Origin: Bisporella sp. PMI_857
Taxonomy: Eukaryota; Ascomycota; Leotiomycetes; Helotiales; Helotiaceae
DNA length: 64,000 bases
Direction of reading: 5' to 3'
Assembly: GCA_021307315.1 (NCBI GenBank)
Contig: JAJSPD010000003.1
Location: 434,001 to 498,000 of the forward strand
A program made the position numbers and the translations under genes. The notes beneath the pieces are model-generated. The model did not search any database. It saw nothing but the letters and a program-made list of their open reading frames with translations, and was not told where the DNA came from. Numbering within the stretch: position 1 is the stretch's first letter; each line of letters starts with the position of its first letter. Positions 11,798-21,332 of this stretch are shown here, piece by piece.

Positions 11798-12528
11798 AAC
11801 TCTAGGTTCTTGCAGGCGTGCGAGCCAAAGATGGTTCTATGAAGGCATTGATGGTTGTTATACTTGCTCTTCGTATCTACCAAGGTCATTGGGATGGTGG
11901 CTATGATATGATCGGTGAGGTCTGACATACCTGGTAACCCTTTATTTCAAGCGCTTATCAATAAAGACTATGGGAGGTTGAATTTTGGCGGGGTCCCACA
12001 TCTATCCCGAGGCTTTAGGGAATCAAAAAAGGGGAAATACAACTAAGGATGGGCGAATGTTGCAGAATTTTCGAGAGAAACAGCTGGGAGACCGGTCTAC
12101 AGTCAGCGATTGATTGTTTCGACAAGTTGCAAACTTATTCATTTCTGCTTCGCCGACACCCGCTCTCCAAGGCCAAACTCGGAGACCAATCACCAAAACC
12201 TACCTACAATTTCTTCGCCAACCATATCCGAGAAGAGTCACCAATGTTAAGAGGCATATACAGATGCTTTTAGAATTTATTTTGGCCTCCGCCAGGGATT
12301 TAGCTTATGGAAGTCAATTCAACGCTGCTAGAATTGAGTCTATAATACCAGATATTTAATGCTCCATGTCTTCTCTACCGAGCTTGCTTCTCAATATACA
12401 GAAAAGAAAAGAATAACATACATACATAACATTTACTTCCCGTTCTTGGGCTGTAAAGTATCAATTCAACAACACTAGAAAATGACGGAGTAGGTAATCC
12501 TGGACCAGGTATAATGAAAGTCCATATA
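11798..12528. other. Intergenic upstream of pantothenate kinase
   Basis: Contains the promoter and leader of the minus-strand kinase and the 3' flank of the next minus-strand gene. No further gene seen. Confidence 0.5.
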
Positions 12529-14232
12529 TCATAAGCTTTCATTTCTTACGTCTTCTTTGAATAGCTGCCTGCCGAGCTCTGTAAACGCTTCAAACTCCAT
12601 TGTCATGATGGGAGGCACTTTCAGTTCCGGCCATTTAATTCGGTGGCTGGTATCATGAAACGTAGGCCTCCTATCTACAGTTGCCATTGGGAATTTGACA
12701 TTAGATCTACTGCATTGTGGTATCGGCCATTGTGCACGATCCTTCGGCATCCAATAACAACATTGATGTTCCAATGAGACCTGGCTTGACAGGATGCAGC
12801 CTCCAACCTGTGCTGGGTACGGGCATATTCGAGAAATACAGTGTTGGTGGTTTTGGATAAGACATTTGTGTGGTGGCGAGTGATAGTGCATATAAGGAAA
12901 TCGAGAGTATTCGCATTCTGGGATATGTAGATTGCATGTGCCTGAGCTACATCCTGTGATCAACGAACGCAAACTTGGAGCCTCAACACTTTGAGGCAGA
13001 GAACCATGCTCAAGGGCGGCTTTTCTTCGTTGAGTGATTTGCCGTGAAAGGTCCATCAGCATGGATACTTCGCGAAGGTCCTGGCTGTGTGGGCTAGATG
13101 GTACTTCACTGTAAAATCGTGCCTGGATGTTAATAGATATTGGTGGTAAGACGCGTGCAGTTAAGTCCGTTGGCACTGTTGCTTCGATCAAATGATTGAT
13201 ACTCATCAGTGACTTGCTCTGGAATCTCCGTGGGACTAATTGCTTCTGTTGACTGAAATCTATAGCTGCAGGAGAGTGCCTAACTCTTTCTACTGCCTTA
13301 TCCAGCAAAACCCGTGATCCATGAAGCGTTGGTGGTTGGCGTTGCAGCGGCACAGTGTTTTGGATTTGAAGAATCAACGCTGGGTTTGGAGTTGAAGGGT
13401 TGAGGCTCATCTTTGCAGTTGTATTCTTTCTTCGTTCTGGCGTTGACCTATCACACTCATCAATGTAAGGCGATGACAGAGGCGTTAATAAGCTTCGAAG
13501 TGTGCGAGGAGATGAGTTGATCTTTAATTCTTGTCCAAGCATGCATTTTTGTCGTCGTTCAAAGAACGCCCGCCGTTCGTTAACAGAAAGCTCTACTCTC
13601 CCTGGTATCGATGTATCCTTAGAAGGAATCTCCACACTTTTCGTGGTTGTATGACTTCCATCTAGTTTTTGGCATATAACCCAGGACCAAAAGGAGAATT
13701 TCCTTGATCCGCAGTGCTTCAACTTCCGCATCTTCCCGCCCGGAGTCCATAATTCTTGATCCAGCCCTTGAATCCTAGGATACCAGCATATGCGGTCAAC
13801 ATCCACGATCCCGCTTTCACGTGTCCGTAGGTTTATGACTGGTACGGTTGTTGTATATTGACTGGTACTTGATCCGACATATATCCAGAACTTGTCGCCC
13901 CGTTTATATGCCAGCTCTTCGCTCGAGACACTATCCGATATTGCAACTCCATGGGCATCTATCCGTACCTCAGCCTTGCTCACGCATTCTTTGTCATAGA
14001 TATGACTCGCGTCCCTCTCAATATCTTGCCTAAGAAGGTAGCATACAGAATTATCATCTTCTCCGCTAAATCGCTTGACAGGAATCTCGGTATCAGTATT
14101 TCGAATGTTTAGCACTGGGGACTGCACCACGACCCTACAACTTTTCTGACTCCATTTTGAAGGCCTTGACACAAGCACATATTTGCGTACAGAAACTTTG
14201 CAATCCAAAGGTTCCATAACCCTAGTTACCAT
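12529..14232 (-). CDS. Orphan 567-aa protein with a Cys/His-rich C-terminal region
   Basis: A single uninterrupted frame of 567 codons from a true ATG, much longer than chance allows. I do not recognise the family. The N-terminal 200 residues look folded, with many alternating hydrophobic residues. The middle (about 210-400) is Ser/Pro/Arg-rich and probably disordered. About residues 424-495 carry a dense set of Cys and His (SGTCNLHIPECEYS, CISRICPYPAQVGGC, HQCCYW) that could bind metal. There is no signal peptide or membrane segment. It has no intron, unlike most genes here. It may be a lineage-restricted nuclear protein, but that is only a guess. The spacing of the cysteines does not match a zinc-finger class I can name. 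Confidence 0.6.
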   Translation of the reverse strand: MVTRVMEPLDCKVSVRKYVLVSRPSKWSQKSCRVVVQSPVLNIRNTDTEIPVKRFSGEDDNSVCYLLRQDIERDASHIYDKECVSKAEVRIDAHGVAISDSVSSEELAYKRGDKFWIYVGSSTSQYTTTVPVINLRTRESGIVDVDRICWYPRIQGLDQELWTPGGKMRKLKHCGSRKFSFWSWVICQKLDGSHTTTKSVEIPSKDTSIPGRVELSVNERRAFFERRQKCMLGQELKINSSPRTLRSLLTPLSSPYIDECDRSTPERRKNTTAKMSLNPSTPNPALILQIQNTVPLQRQPPTLHGSRVLLDKAVERVRHSPAAIDFSQQKQLVPRRFQSKSLMSINHLIEATVPTDLTARVLPPISINIQARFYSEVPSSPHSQDLREVSMLMDLSRQITQRRKAALEHGSLPQSVEAPSLRSLITGCSSGTCNLHIPECEYSRFPYMHYHSPPHKCLIQNHQHCISRICPYPAQVGGCILSSQVSLEHQCCYWMPKDRAQWPIPQCSRSNVKFPMATVDRRPTFHDTSHRIKWPELKVPPIMTMEFEAFTELGRQLFKEDVRNESL

Positions 14233-14835
14233 GAATTGTTTCGCGTCAGTTTGACAAATCGAGGTTTATGAGAGATATAGAACACAGAGGGGCAATGGTA
14301 GTGCCTAAATGATATTTGGGTTCAGGCCGTAATCTGACAGTTGATCTTGGTGTGTTCTGCATGTTCCGCCACATCGAGCTGCATGTGAAGAGGAATGTGG
14401 GATCGACCAATAAAACTGAAAGATCATGCTTCGAGCATGAGATCGACATGCGTTTAACACGGGACCATTTTGTTCTACCGCTGCGCCTTCTCACACCAGA
14501 AGTTACACCAGAAAAGAAAAAAAAAGGGAGGCAGGAATAATTTGTTTTTCTGAAACCAAGACAGAAGGTCTTGGCTTATTGACGAATAGGCAAGCTTCTA
14601 GTACCTAGGGTCCGAGACCTCAAGTGAGCCATGATTACCTCCGCACCGAGGTTTTCAGGCTTGAATCGAGTTTGATGATGAGTGGAGTATTGCTTTGATC
14701 TTGTGCCTGTAAAAAGTCATAAGCTACGACGGCAAGTAGGAAAGACAGAGAGCATACCGGGCGTGCCTTGAGCTTCGACTTGTCATTATCCAAGTCTAAA
14801 GATCGGTATTTCGAAATCTGGGCCTTAGAGAATCA
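14233..14835. other. Intergenic upstream of the orphan gene
   Basis: Promoter side of the 567-aa gene and 3' side of AIM11. An A-rich run lies near 14515-14526. No gene seen. Confidence 0.45.
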
Positions 14836-15411
14836 TCATTTATCTTGTTCGTCCTTCCCTTTCTCGAAAGGACTTTTTCCATTTTCCTTCTCAGCAATCT
14901 TCTCCAGTATAGTAGTGACACTCTCGACGCCTTTTTTGCCCTTCTTGTCTTTCCTCTCTAGCACTGTGGCAAACCACTCCTCGATTTCTTCCTCGACGTC
15001 CTTTTCCGAGCGGTCCGGATCAATTCCGAACTGTTTTCGCATCTTGTATCTTAGATCATCGATGGATGATATATCGAAAGCCCATAAAGCTCCTCCTGTG
15101 GCCATCATGCTGACACTCAGCACATTCACCGTAGCTACATTTAAAGCTTCAAAGGCTTCCATCGCTCCATTGACCTCGGGGGCATGGCTGCTAGGATGAA
15201 AGTATCCCGGTTGTGTTAGCTTATAGCGTCGAACGAGGGAACGCCTAGTGATGAGTGCTGATATTGCAAAGAATCCTGCTCCAGCAGCGAATAGACTCAA
15301 TTGTTTCCGTGATCGCTCGTTAAAGAGGGATTGTAGTGCCGACATGTTGGTTGCAGGTTCTGAATTATGAGGTTGAGAGTCTGGCATTGTGCGCTGCAGC
15401 AGAAATGCCAT
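14836..15411 (-). CDS. AIM11: Altered inheritance of mitochondria protein 11 (Aim11 family)
   Basis: Aim11 is a small fungal mitochondrial membrane protein whose loss in yeast changes mitochondrial genome transmission; its biochemical role is unknown. The single frame gives 191 aa from the ATG at 15411. An in-frame ATG at 15387 (MPDSQPHNSE) gives 183 aa and is equally plausible. Features of the family are visible: a basic, Ser/Gln-rich N-terminus, then helix 1 (QLSLFAAGAGFFAISALIT). Next come the RRSLVRRYKLTQPGYF block and a second hydrophobic stretch (NVATVNVLSVSMMATGGALW). The conserved DISSIDDLRYKMRKQFGID follows, with an acidic-basic charged tail. No intron is needed. Confidence 0.9.
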   Translation of the reverse strand: MAFLLQRTMPDSQPHNSEPATNMSALQSLFNERSRKQLSLFAAGAGFFAISALITRRSLVRRYKLTQPGYFHPSSHAPEVNGAMEAFEALNVATVNVLSVSMMATGGALWAFDISSIDDLRYKMRKQFGIDPDRSEKDVEEEIEEWFATVLERKDKKGKKGVESVTTILEKIAEKENGKSPFEKGKDEQDK

Positions 15412-15620
15412 TGAAATCAAACTAAATGACAAAATTACAAAATTCTTGAGCCTCTACTTATCGACTCCAAAGTTGTAATGAGCGTGGTTGAAAGATTGTG
15501 TGCGGCAATGAAGAATCAAGAGCATAGGACGAAATTGTGGCAGGGAGATTGGCTATTTCTTCATGCCTTATAATTGAGGCATTGATTCTGTTTATCTTAT
15601 GTGGAATTTCGTCAGGGCAA

Positions 15621-15962
15621 TGTTGAACTGATGGCAATTGAGTCATTAATGTTGATAATGGAATATAAGTCAGCGTGTAGTTAGTCAAGGCTAAGTCTCA
15701 AGTGTAAGATTATCTGCTCAAGAATTTGCAGATCTTCCAATTTGAAGGTATATTAAGAGGTCGCCTCCCAAAGAAGGGGAAAATCAACTGTTCAGGACCA
15801 CTTGGTCGTCACATGAACCCATAATGCGAAATAGGTTTGGTCTTATTCTAGATTGTGTATATAACACTCGTTTAGGATCTATTTGCAATAAAAAGGGTTT
15901 TCTCATTCAATAGTTATGAGCCTAGATCTCTTCCAAGTCGCAGAACCGAGTATTTCTCAACA
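15621..15962 (+). repeat. Putative copia-type LTR (342 bp)
   Basis: The segment opens with TGTTGA and closes with TCAACA, a perfect 6-bp inverted terminal repeat of the TG...CA type expected of LTRs. It contains an AATAAA-like signal (CAATAAAAAG near 15888). It lies just upstream of a decayed gag-like reading frame on the same strand, with a short leader of about 75 bp, as in fungal copia elements. I found no second copy in the window, so the 3' LTR is missing or outside. The boundaries are inferred from the terminal repeats alone. Confidence 0.45.
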
Positions 15963-16037
15963 CGTTTTACTTCGTATAGTACTTTGTTAATATTCTTTTA
16001 TATCGCTTTCGTACCAACAGTGGCTCATTAGCTCACA

Positions 16038-16756
16038 ATGGCTGCAATACAAACCTACTCGGTAATTTCGAGCAGTAACAAATTATGGATCGAATGGCTG
16101 GAAATGGTGAAGTCTTACGCTATTAAAGCGGATATTTGGGATAACGTGAATCCTTTTTCAACCGTACAAAAACAACTAACGGCTCTATTACGCCTTTTAC
16201 CAACGCCGTGCGAAATGACGATTCGGCTTTATCAGTGGATGAAAAAGAGCAGTTGAGAATTCTCCAGGCTGAATATAAGTACGAAAAGAAAGCTTACGAC
16301 AAACGGAAAGCTGGAATGAACAACCCTTGTACGAAGCTCCAAGAAACAATCAAGCATCTTCACTACATATACAAGTGATACACTCTGTACGAAATGTTGG
16401 TAAACCTGAAAACAAGCTTACCTCTGCGAATGCCGTACGAGAAAGAGAACTGATTCTCAAATAGACGCGACTTTTCCAAACCCCAAAAGATCAGGAATTA
16501 GATGCTTAGATTATGCGATGGGAAACTATGTACAACGAGTGCATTTCAGCAAATATCCCAGATTTCGCAGGCTTCAGACCTTGTGGCTTCGGTGTCGACT
16601 CTGGCTCTAGAATTTGCAAACGTTTGGCATGTAAGACTGGCTGAAGGTTTGACTGAACCATTCCAAGGCCTCGTACGAAGGATTAGTTTCGAATTACTAA
16701 TTACCAATGGCTACATGTGGAGTATTTGCGGCTCAACGAGCCTTAGACCCGCGTGA
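16038..16756 (+). mobile_element. Decayed Ty1/copia-type gag fragment
   Basis: The frame starting at the ATG at 16038 reads KLWIEWLEMVKSYAIKADIW, the opening of fungal copia Gag proteins (Trp-x-x-Trp followed by an Ala-x-x-x-x-IW block). It then shifts frame. A second frame from about 16215 reads LSVDEKEQLRILQAEYKYEK and KKAYDKRKAGMNN. A third (16502-16756) reads EFANVWHVRLAEGLTEPFQ. At least two frame changes and several stops separate these blocks, so no product is possible. No protease, integrase or reverse transcriptase remnant follows. With the upstream LTR this is the 5' end of a truncated retrotransposon. Confidence 0.65.
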
Positions 16757-17322
16757 TCCTTAACATCAACCAGCAATAGTCACTTGGGAAGGGCAAGCAT
16801 GGAAGTAACGTATACTGTAATTTATTAGCTATATCTAATCTTACAGGAAGACCGTAATTTACTAAGTATGAAAGCTACTAGATACACTGGTCAAACTTAG
16901 ACATATTTTGCAGAGGCAGTGAAGCGGATTCAATCACATGTCTACCTTGCTACGTTCTGCTTCCCTTTGCGGATTTCTGGCCATTTCTTTGTCCATGGGT
17001 GATACTAAGTAGGAATTTTTTATTATTATTGAGCGTCCAGCGCCCTCCAAGTTAATATCAAGTAGGATCCTACATACAGGGCCAACTGCATCTGGATAGA
17101 TCCGTTTCCGTACCAATACTGGATCAGATCAATATGGGAATCGACTCCAAGGTACACTCTAGTGCACACTTTCCCTATGGTTGCACACTACTTTGCCTGG
17201 TGAGACGGGACGCCACGACTACCGTGAAATGGTATGCTTATGGCAGATGTCCGCGTTAGCCAAAGTTTGTAAAGAAATCAATCAGCTTTGCATGCGTACC
17301 AATTTGCCTCTCCTTGCATACT
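16757..17322. other. Intergenic, AT-rich, downstream of the gag relic
   Basis: No gene seen. AT-rich patches (for example 16820-16870) may be further eroded transposon sequence, but nothing identifiable remains. Confidence 0.4.
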
Positions 17323-18117
17323 TCAAGCATCCTCAATGGGGCACATTGCATTGCGAAGAATGGAAGTGCCATAATGGCTAGGATTGAGGAACACGGTTGG
17401 AAATGTGGGATATGCCGGCAGACACGATTCTGGCACGATATATGCAGCTGGTATCTGTGACCATTTAGTATGCAACAAGCTTAACATGGGCGTTTGGCAT
17501 ACTGAGCCAGCCAGCGTCCTATTTTCCGCACGGCTTTTCATATAATCTTCCAAATCGTCGAAATGAAACCCTTTTAATCCAGTGTTTAGTGATTCGGTCC
17601 AATAAAACAAGATGTCTTCGCAGACGCCGGGCCCACCAGCAAGATTGGCAAGCAGAATTGCGACCTCAAAAACCAGCCTCAGGTACTGGAAAATCATCTC
17701 TAGATTGTGCCTTGCTCGAAGGATGGGCGTTCTTGCAACAGCTTTGAATTCTTCCAGCGCAAGAACAATGTCTGACAATCCTTCCAGGAGAACTGCATCA
17801 AAATCATCATGTTCCTCTTTTGCATTCCAAGACGCCAACTCGGTTGCCAAATCTGCTGCCGATAGCAGATAGCATGCAACGTTAGAGCAGAGCTTCTCGA
17901 GCTGCTCACAGCTTGCCTCGACCCTTATCCATTCCATCTTCTTTTGGTGCCAGTCCAGCAAATCTTCGGGAGATGGGCAGCTGTCCCAACCTGTTCGATT
18001 GTCTACACGTTTGTGTGCTAACGTACGGAAATGATTCTCTCGCTTCATGCACAGACGAGCCAATGGGAATATTTTCACCCCTTCAAGTATGCCGACAACG
18101 TTTGTGAGAGAAGCCAT
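17323..18117 (-). CDS. Orphan 264-aa protein
   Basis: An open frame from the ATG at 18117, starting MASLTNVVGILEGVKIFPLA. The first 210 residues are consistent with an all-helical fold: regular heptads of Leu/Ala/Val, a pair of Cys in EASCEQLEKLCSNVACYLLS, and hydrophobic segments in VFEVAILLANLAGGPGVCED. The last 50 residues look less structured and may mark a wrong 3' end or a missed intron. I do not recognise a family. No signal peptide or clear transmembrane helix. It sits beside the retrotransposon relic in an accessory stretch, which fits a lineage-specific gene. Length and composition support coding; nothing confirms expression. Confidence 0.5.
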   Translation of the reverse strand: MASLTNVVGILEGVKIFPLARLCMKRENHFRTLAHKRVDNRTGWDSCPSPEDLLDWHQKKMEWIRVEASCEQLEKLCSNVACYLLSAADLATELASWNAKEEHDDFDAVLLEGLSDIVLALEEFKAVARTPILRARHNLEMIFQYLRLVFEVAILLANLAGGPGVCEDILFYWTESLNTGLKGFHFDDLEDYMKSRAENRTLAGSVCQTPMLSLLHTKWSQIPAAYIVPESCLPAYPTFPTVFLNPSHYGTSILRNAMCPIEDA

Positions 18118-18872
18118 TGCAAGTAAATCCCATTAAGTATTGGAAGAGGATAGTTCAGGGTACAGGATGTTGAAGAGATGTTGGCTTCTGTGAACGATGA
18201 ACTATTCTTGTATGACTCTTGATGGAAGTGATGAAGTTTACTATTGGTCAGTTGCTTAAACCACCATAGCTGAGATCAGCTCTACATATTCTGAGACGAA
18301 TTCCAAAGCCTCGAATCGCGGGGTACTGCGTTTGCCGCATACCAGATGCAGCGGCTCGGAATGTAGCCGTTCATCTATTCGTAGTCCGCCCGAAATTCAG
18401 GAACAGAAAAAGCAAGTATACAGGGATGCACGAGATCGAAACCCACGCACTTGATTCTGAGATATTCTATTATGCAGAATTTAGCGCGACTCAATGTACC
18501 ACTGAGATCACCGGCACGATTCTTCAGCCCCAAAACCATTTGACTTGGTCACAGGGTACGTACTGTTTCAAACTCTGTCTGGCAGCCGGGCCATAAATGA
18601 CGAAGACTGGAGAAGTTTTTAATCTTGCCACTTCTCGCATAGCCAATATCTACTAGAGGCACTCAGACAACATATGTCCTATCTTTGTTGCACAACAGAA
18701 CTTTATTGCCTCGATGCAGGGGCAGAATCTGGAGTGTCAAAGCAGGAAATGATGAGTTTGATGGAGGCTGGCGGCTCAACCCCATAAAATTAGAAAACAC
18801 GAACCACCACGAACCAAAAAAGCAAAAGCACAATGATATATTTCATTGGCAGTGAGTGAAAAGAAACTGGTC
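18118..18872. other. Intergenic upstream of the 264-aa gene
   Basis: Promoter side of the minus-strand orphan gene. No other signal recognised. Confidence 0.4.
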
Positions 18873-18939
18873 ACGCCTCGGCTGGGCCTCGAGCCCAAAA
18901 CTTCAGGATTAGAAATCCTGCCCGCTCGGCTATGATGAG
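18873..18939 (-). pseudogene. tRNA-Arg(TCT)-like relic
   Basis: On the minus strand an A-box-like TAGCCGAGCGG is followed by a perfect 5-bp anticodon stem (CAGGA/TCCTG) around the 7-base loop TTTCTAA (anticodon TCT). A T-arm-like hairpin then matches the B box in most positions (GGCTCGAGGCC). A T4 tract lies about 20 bases past the end. The 5' and 3' acceptor strands do not pair in any register I tried, so I treat it as a decayed tRNA rather than a working gene. Confidence 0.35.
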
Positions 18940-20130
18940 AAGAAGGGCATAGAGTTGTATTAGCGCAAAGCACAAACTACTTGTACACCAATTTCTCAGT
19001 ATGATGCCACCTCGGGAGTGACTCGCTCAGAAGACTTGCTCGAGAGAACATGCATGTCGGGGGCAAGAGACACATCAGAAATTCCAGGGTAGGGGACTTA
19101 TCTCTCCAGAGCCGAAACCTACAATCGCGGCTAGCCAAGGAATATAACATTTTTCGGAAACCGAATTTTGTCTAGAGAGCTGTATACAATGAAGTCTTTG
19201 AGAAGAGAATCGCATGCCGTATTAGTGGGTCATGCTGCATGCCAGGCTGCTCGAGGTTGCCAACTAAAAATAAAAAAACACATTATAGCACGCTTCTTGG
19301 AAATAAGTCAGCCCCTTTGTATTCTAAATCTATTTATCATTTAGAGCAAGATTCTTTTATAACTTTGGACTTAAGTTTCATATTGCCTGCTTCTCTTCCG
19401 GTGAACCTTACTCCAACCCTCATCTTGAGCACGTCGGTTTTGGATTCTTCTTAGCTTTGAGCCAGCTTCTATAGGTTGTAGGTTCATACTGGGCTTTCTG
19501 GAATCAAACAATGTTCTGTTTATGATGGGGCACAGCAGAGTTTTGAGCATGGTAAACAAGAGCAAGTCACAGAGCAACTCAGCTCTAGTGACAGGATGCA
19601 GAATGTCAATATCTTTAGATACGTTTAGTCCATGCAATAAAATAAGGGAATTATTATACCAAAGGCCACGAATGTGCTACAAGTTATGGTGCATACAGTA
19701 TATTTTTCTAGAGAAGCCAGGTAATTAAAGTTTATCTTGGGGTCAATTCACATCAGCCGATCCTCTCTACCTACTAGAGCCTTACACACATTCAGAATGG
19801 TTGCAAGCAGATTCTCTGTTTAAGTTACGGAATCGCAAGGAGCCTCATGGTGAGGAAATTATTATGATATTTTCTTGAACGCTGTGAAGCTTGCTCGTAC
19901 TCACTCTCATGCTCATGCTCATTAGTGGCTGAGGTGATGACCTGTATGTGACTTTCATTTCCCATGAAAATGTGTACGTCTGACATACAGGAAATGCTGG
20001 CTTCTGCATAGATTCGACGAAATAATTGATCATGAATGCATATTACAAGCTGACCCTCTTGGACTTATATGGTAGACCCTTCTCAAATCCGTCTTTTGTA
20101 GAGTGATGTGGCAAACAATACATTTGATGA
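18940..20130. other. Gene-free accessory stretch
   Basis: No supported gene on either strand; only short overlapping frames without protein character. Contains AT-rich patches such as 19255-19375. Confidence 0.4.
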
Positions 20131-20400
20131 TTTAAAATTTGTCAAGACCATTTGAAACTCGTTAAAAAGGGGCCGGCCCTGCTGGAAGGCGGATCAAAAG
20201 AGAGTTTGCGATCGGCGTTGATTGAATCGTTCATTGTTTCTTGCATGGAGATAGAAACTGACATTAGACCAGAACATGACGAGTACAGCCTTCCTCCAAA
20301 CGTACAGGATAGTTTTTTTCTTGCAGTGTGTGATCCGCTCCACATACGTGAGGAGGATTGCGATCCAATCACTTCAGAAAACAGCATTGAGCGGCATTGA
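20131..20400 (+). pseudogene. Exon-like open frame without a usable start
   Basis: A frame of 89 codons opens after a TGA at 20128 and ends at TGA 20398-20400. It reads protein-like (KLVKKGPALLEGGSKESLRS, then EYSLPPNVQDSFFLAVCD) with a biased acidic tail. It has no ATG near its 5' end; the first in-frame ATG is mid-frame. It could be the last exon of a lost gene. I do not recognise the family and could not place an upstream exon. Confidence 0.25.
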
Positions 20401-20579
20401 AGTAGGATAGCCGCGACTCCGTTAACCTATGTAGAATGTATATGTAGCCCCTTTCGGTAATAAATGGGGACAAGGGTAAGGTCGTCATCCTTTATATTGT
20501 AAGTGCCTCCGAAGTGAAAGGGTGCGATGATGACGAGCAACGGAGGTAAACCCAGTTCGCATTAAAATTTGCAAATAGC

Positions 20580-20950
20580 TGTGGGCCCGACCTACAGCGT
20601 AGGTTGGACCCCTAAATGCCCTAAATCGCGCTTCCAGTGACTATCCGGGAGCCGCCGTAACGCTAAAATCATCTGAGAAGCAGCCATCACACTTGGCGAC
20701 GTCAAGGTTGATATTAGCGGGTGCAACGTTTTATTGTAAACTCTATTTATCCTGATCTATGCTGATAAGCAGCACCACAGCAGGTAACAGAACGCAGGAC
20801 AGTATCGCCAACTGTGGCTTGATAGGTATATTGAGTCTAGAGACGCCGTACAGTATTAGCCTGTCGCCTTCTGGCTTGTTAAGGCGCTACCAATGTTTCT
20901 CAGCTGCAAGAAGAAGAGGACAACGACGACAACCAGTAGAAAGATAATTC
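20580..20950. repeat. Possible LTR or other transposon debris with a hairpin
   Basis: The segment opens with TGTGGGCCC and contains a near-perfect hairpin, CCGACCTAC-AGC-GTAGGTTGG (8 of 9 pairs), at about 20587-20607. It has higher GC and a texture unlike the flanks. The general look (TG start, hairpin, CTAGAGACGCC block near 20838) resembles fungal LTR sequences. The right end is undefined and no element body adjoins. This is a suggestion from texture and memory only. Confidence 0.25.
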
Positions 20951-21071
20951 TTGGCTTGAATTGCGTGGTCACTGATTGATGTGCAACCCCCACCACCCCC
21001 TGTATTTTCATTTATCACTTCCTATTTCCATCCACTCGATCCACTGAAAATCTCCCCTGCCACCCCATCTT

Positions 21072-21094
21072 CCCCCCCCCCCCCCCCCCCCCCC
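21072..21094. repeat. Poly-C homopolymer (23 C) in a pyrimidine-rich leader
   Basis: Twenty-three consecutive cytosines on the plus strand, inside a 300-base C/T-rich stretch (about 20976-21330) that leads directly to the GT31 ATG. The position suggests 5' UTR or core promoter. The true length is uncertain because such runs mis-sequence. Confidence 0.9.
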
Positions 21095-21332
21095 AATATC
21101 CCCTTTCCCCTATCAATTTGGATTTCAATTCGCTCTCTCGCTTTTACCTCCCCCGATCTCACTTTTCTTCAATAGAGACTTTCTTCTTTCTCTATCTCTC
21201 TCCCTCTCCCTCCAGTTCGACCGATCGTCCTGGCTTCTACTCTTCACCCTCCCCCCTTCCAAACCTCCTCTCAATTCATCAAATCTATCCACATGAGTCT
21301 CTGTTGTCACTCGTTCCAACACTGAGCTCTTC

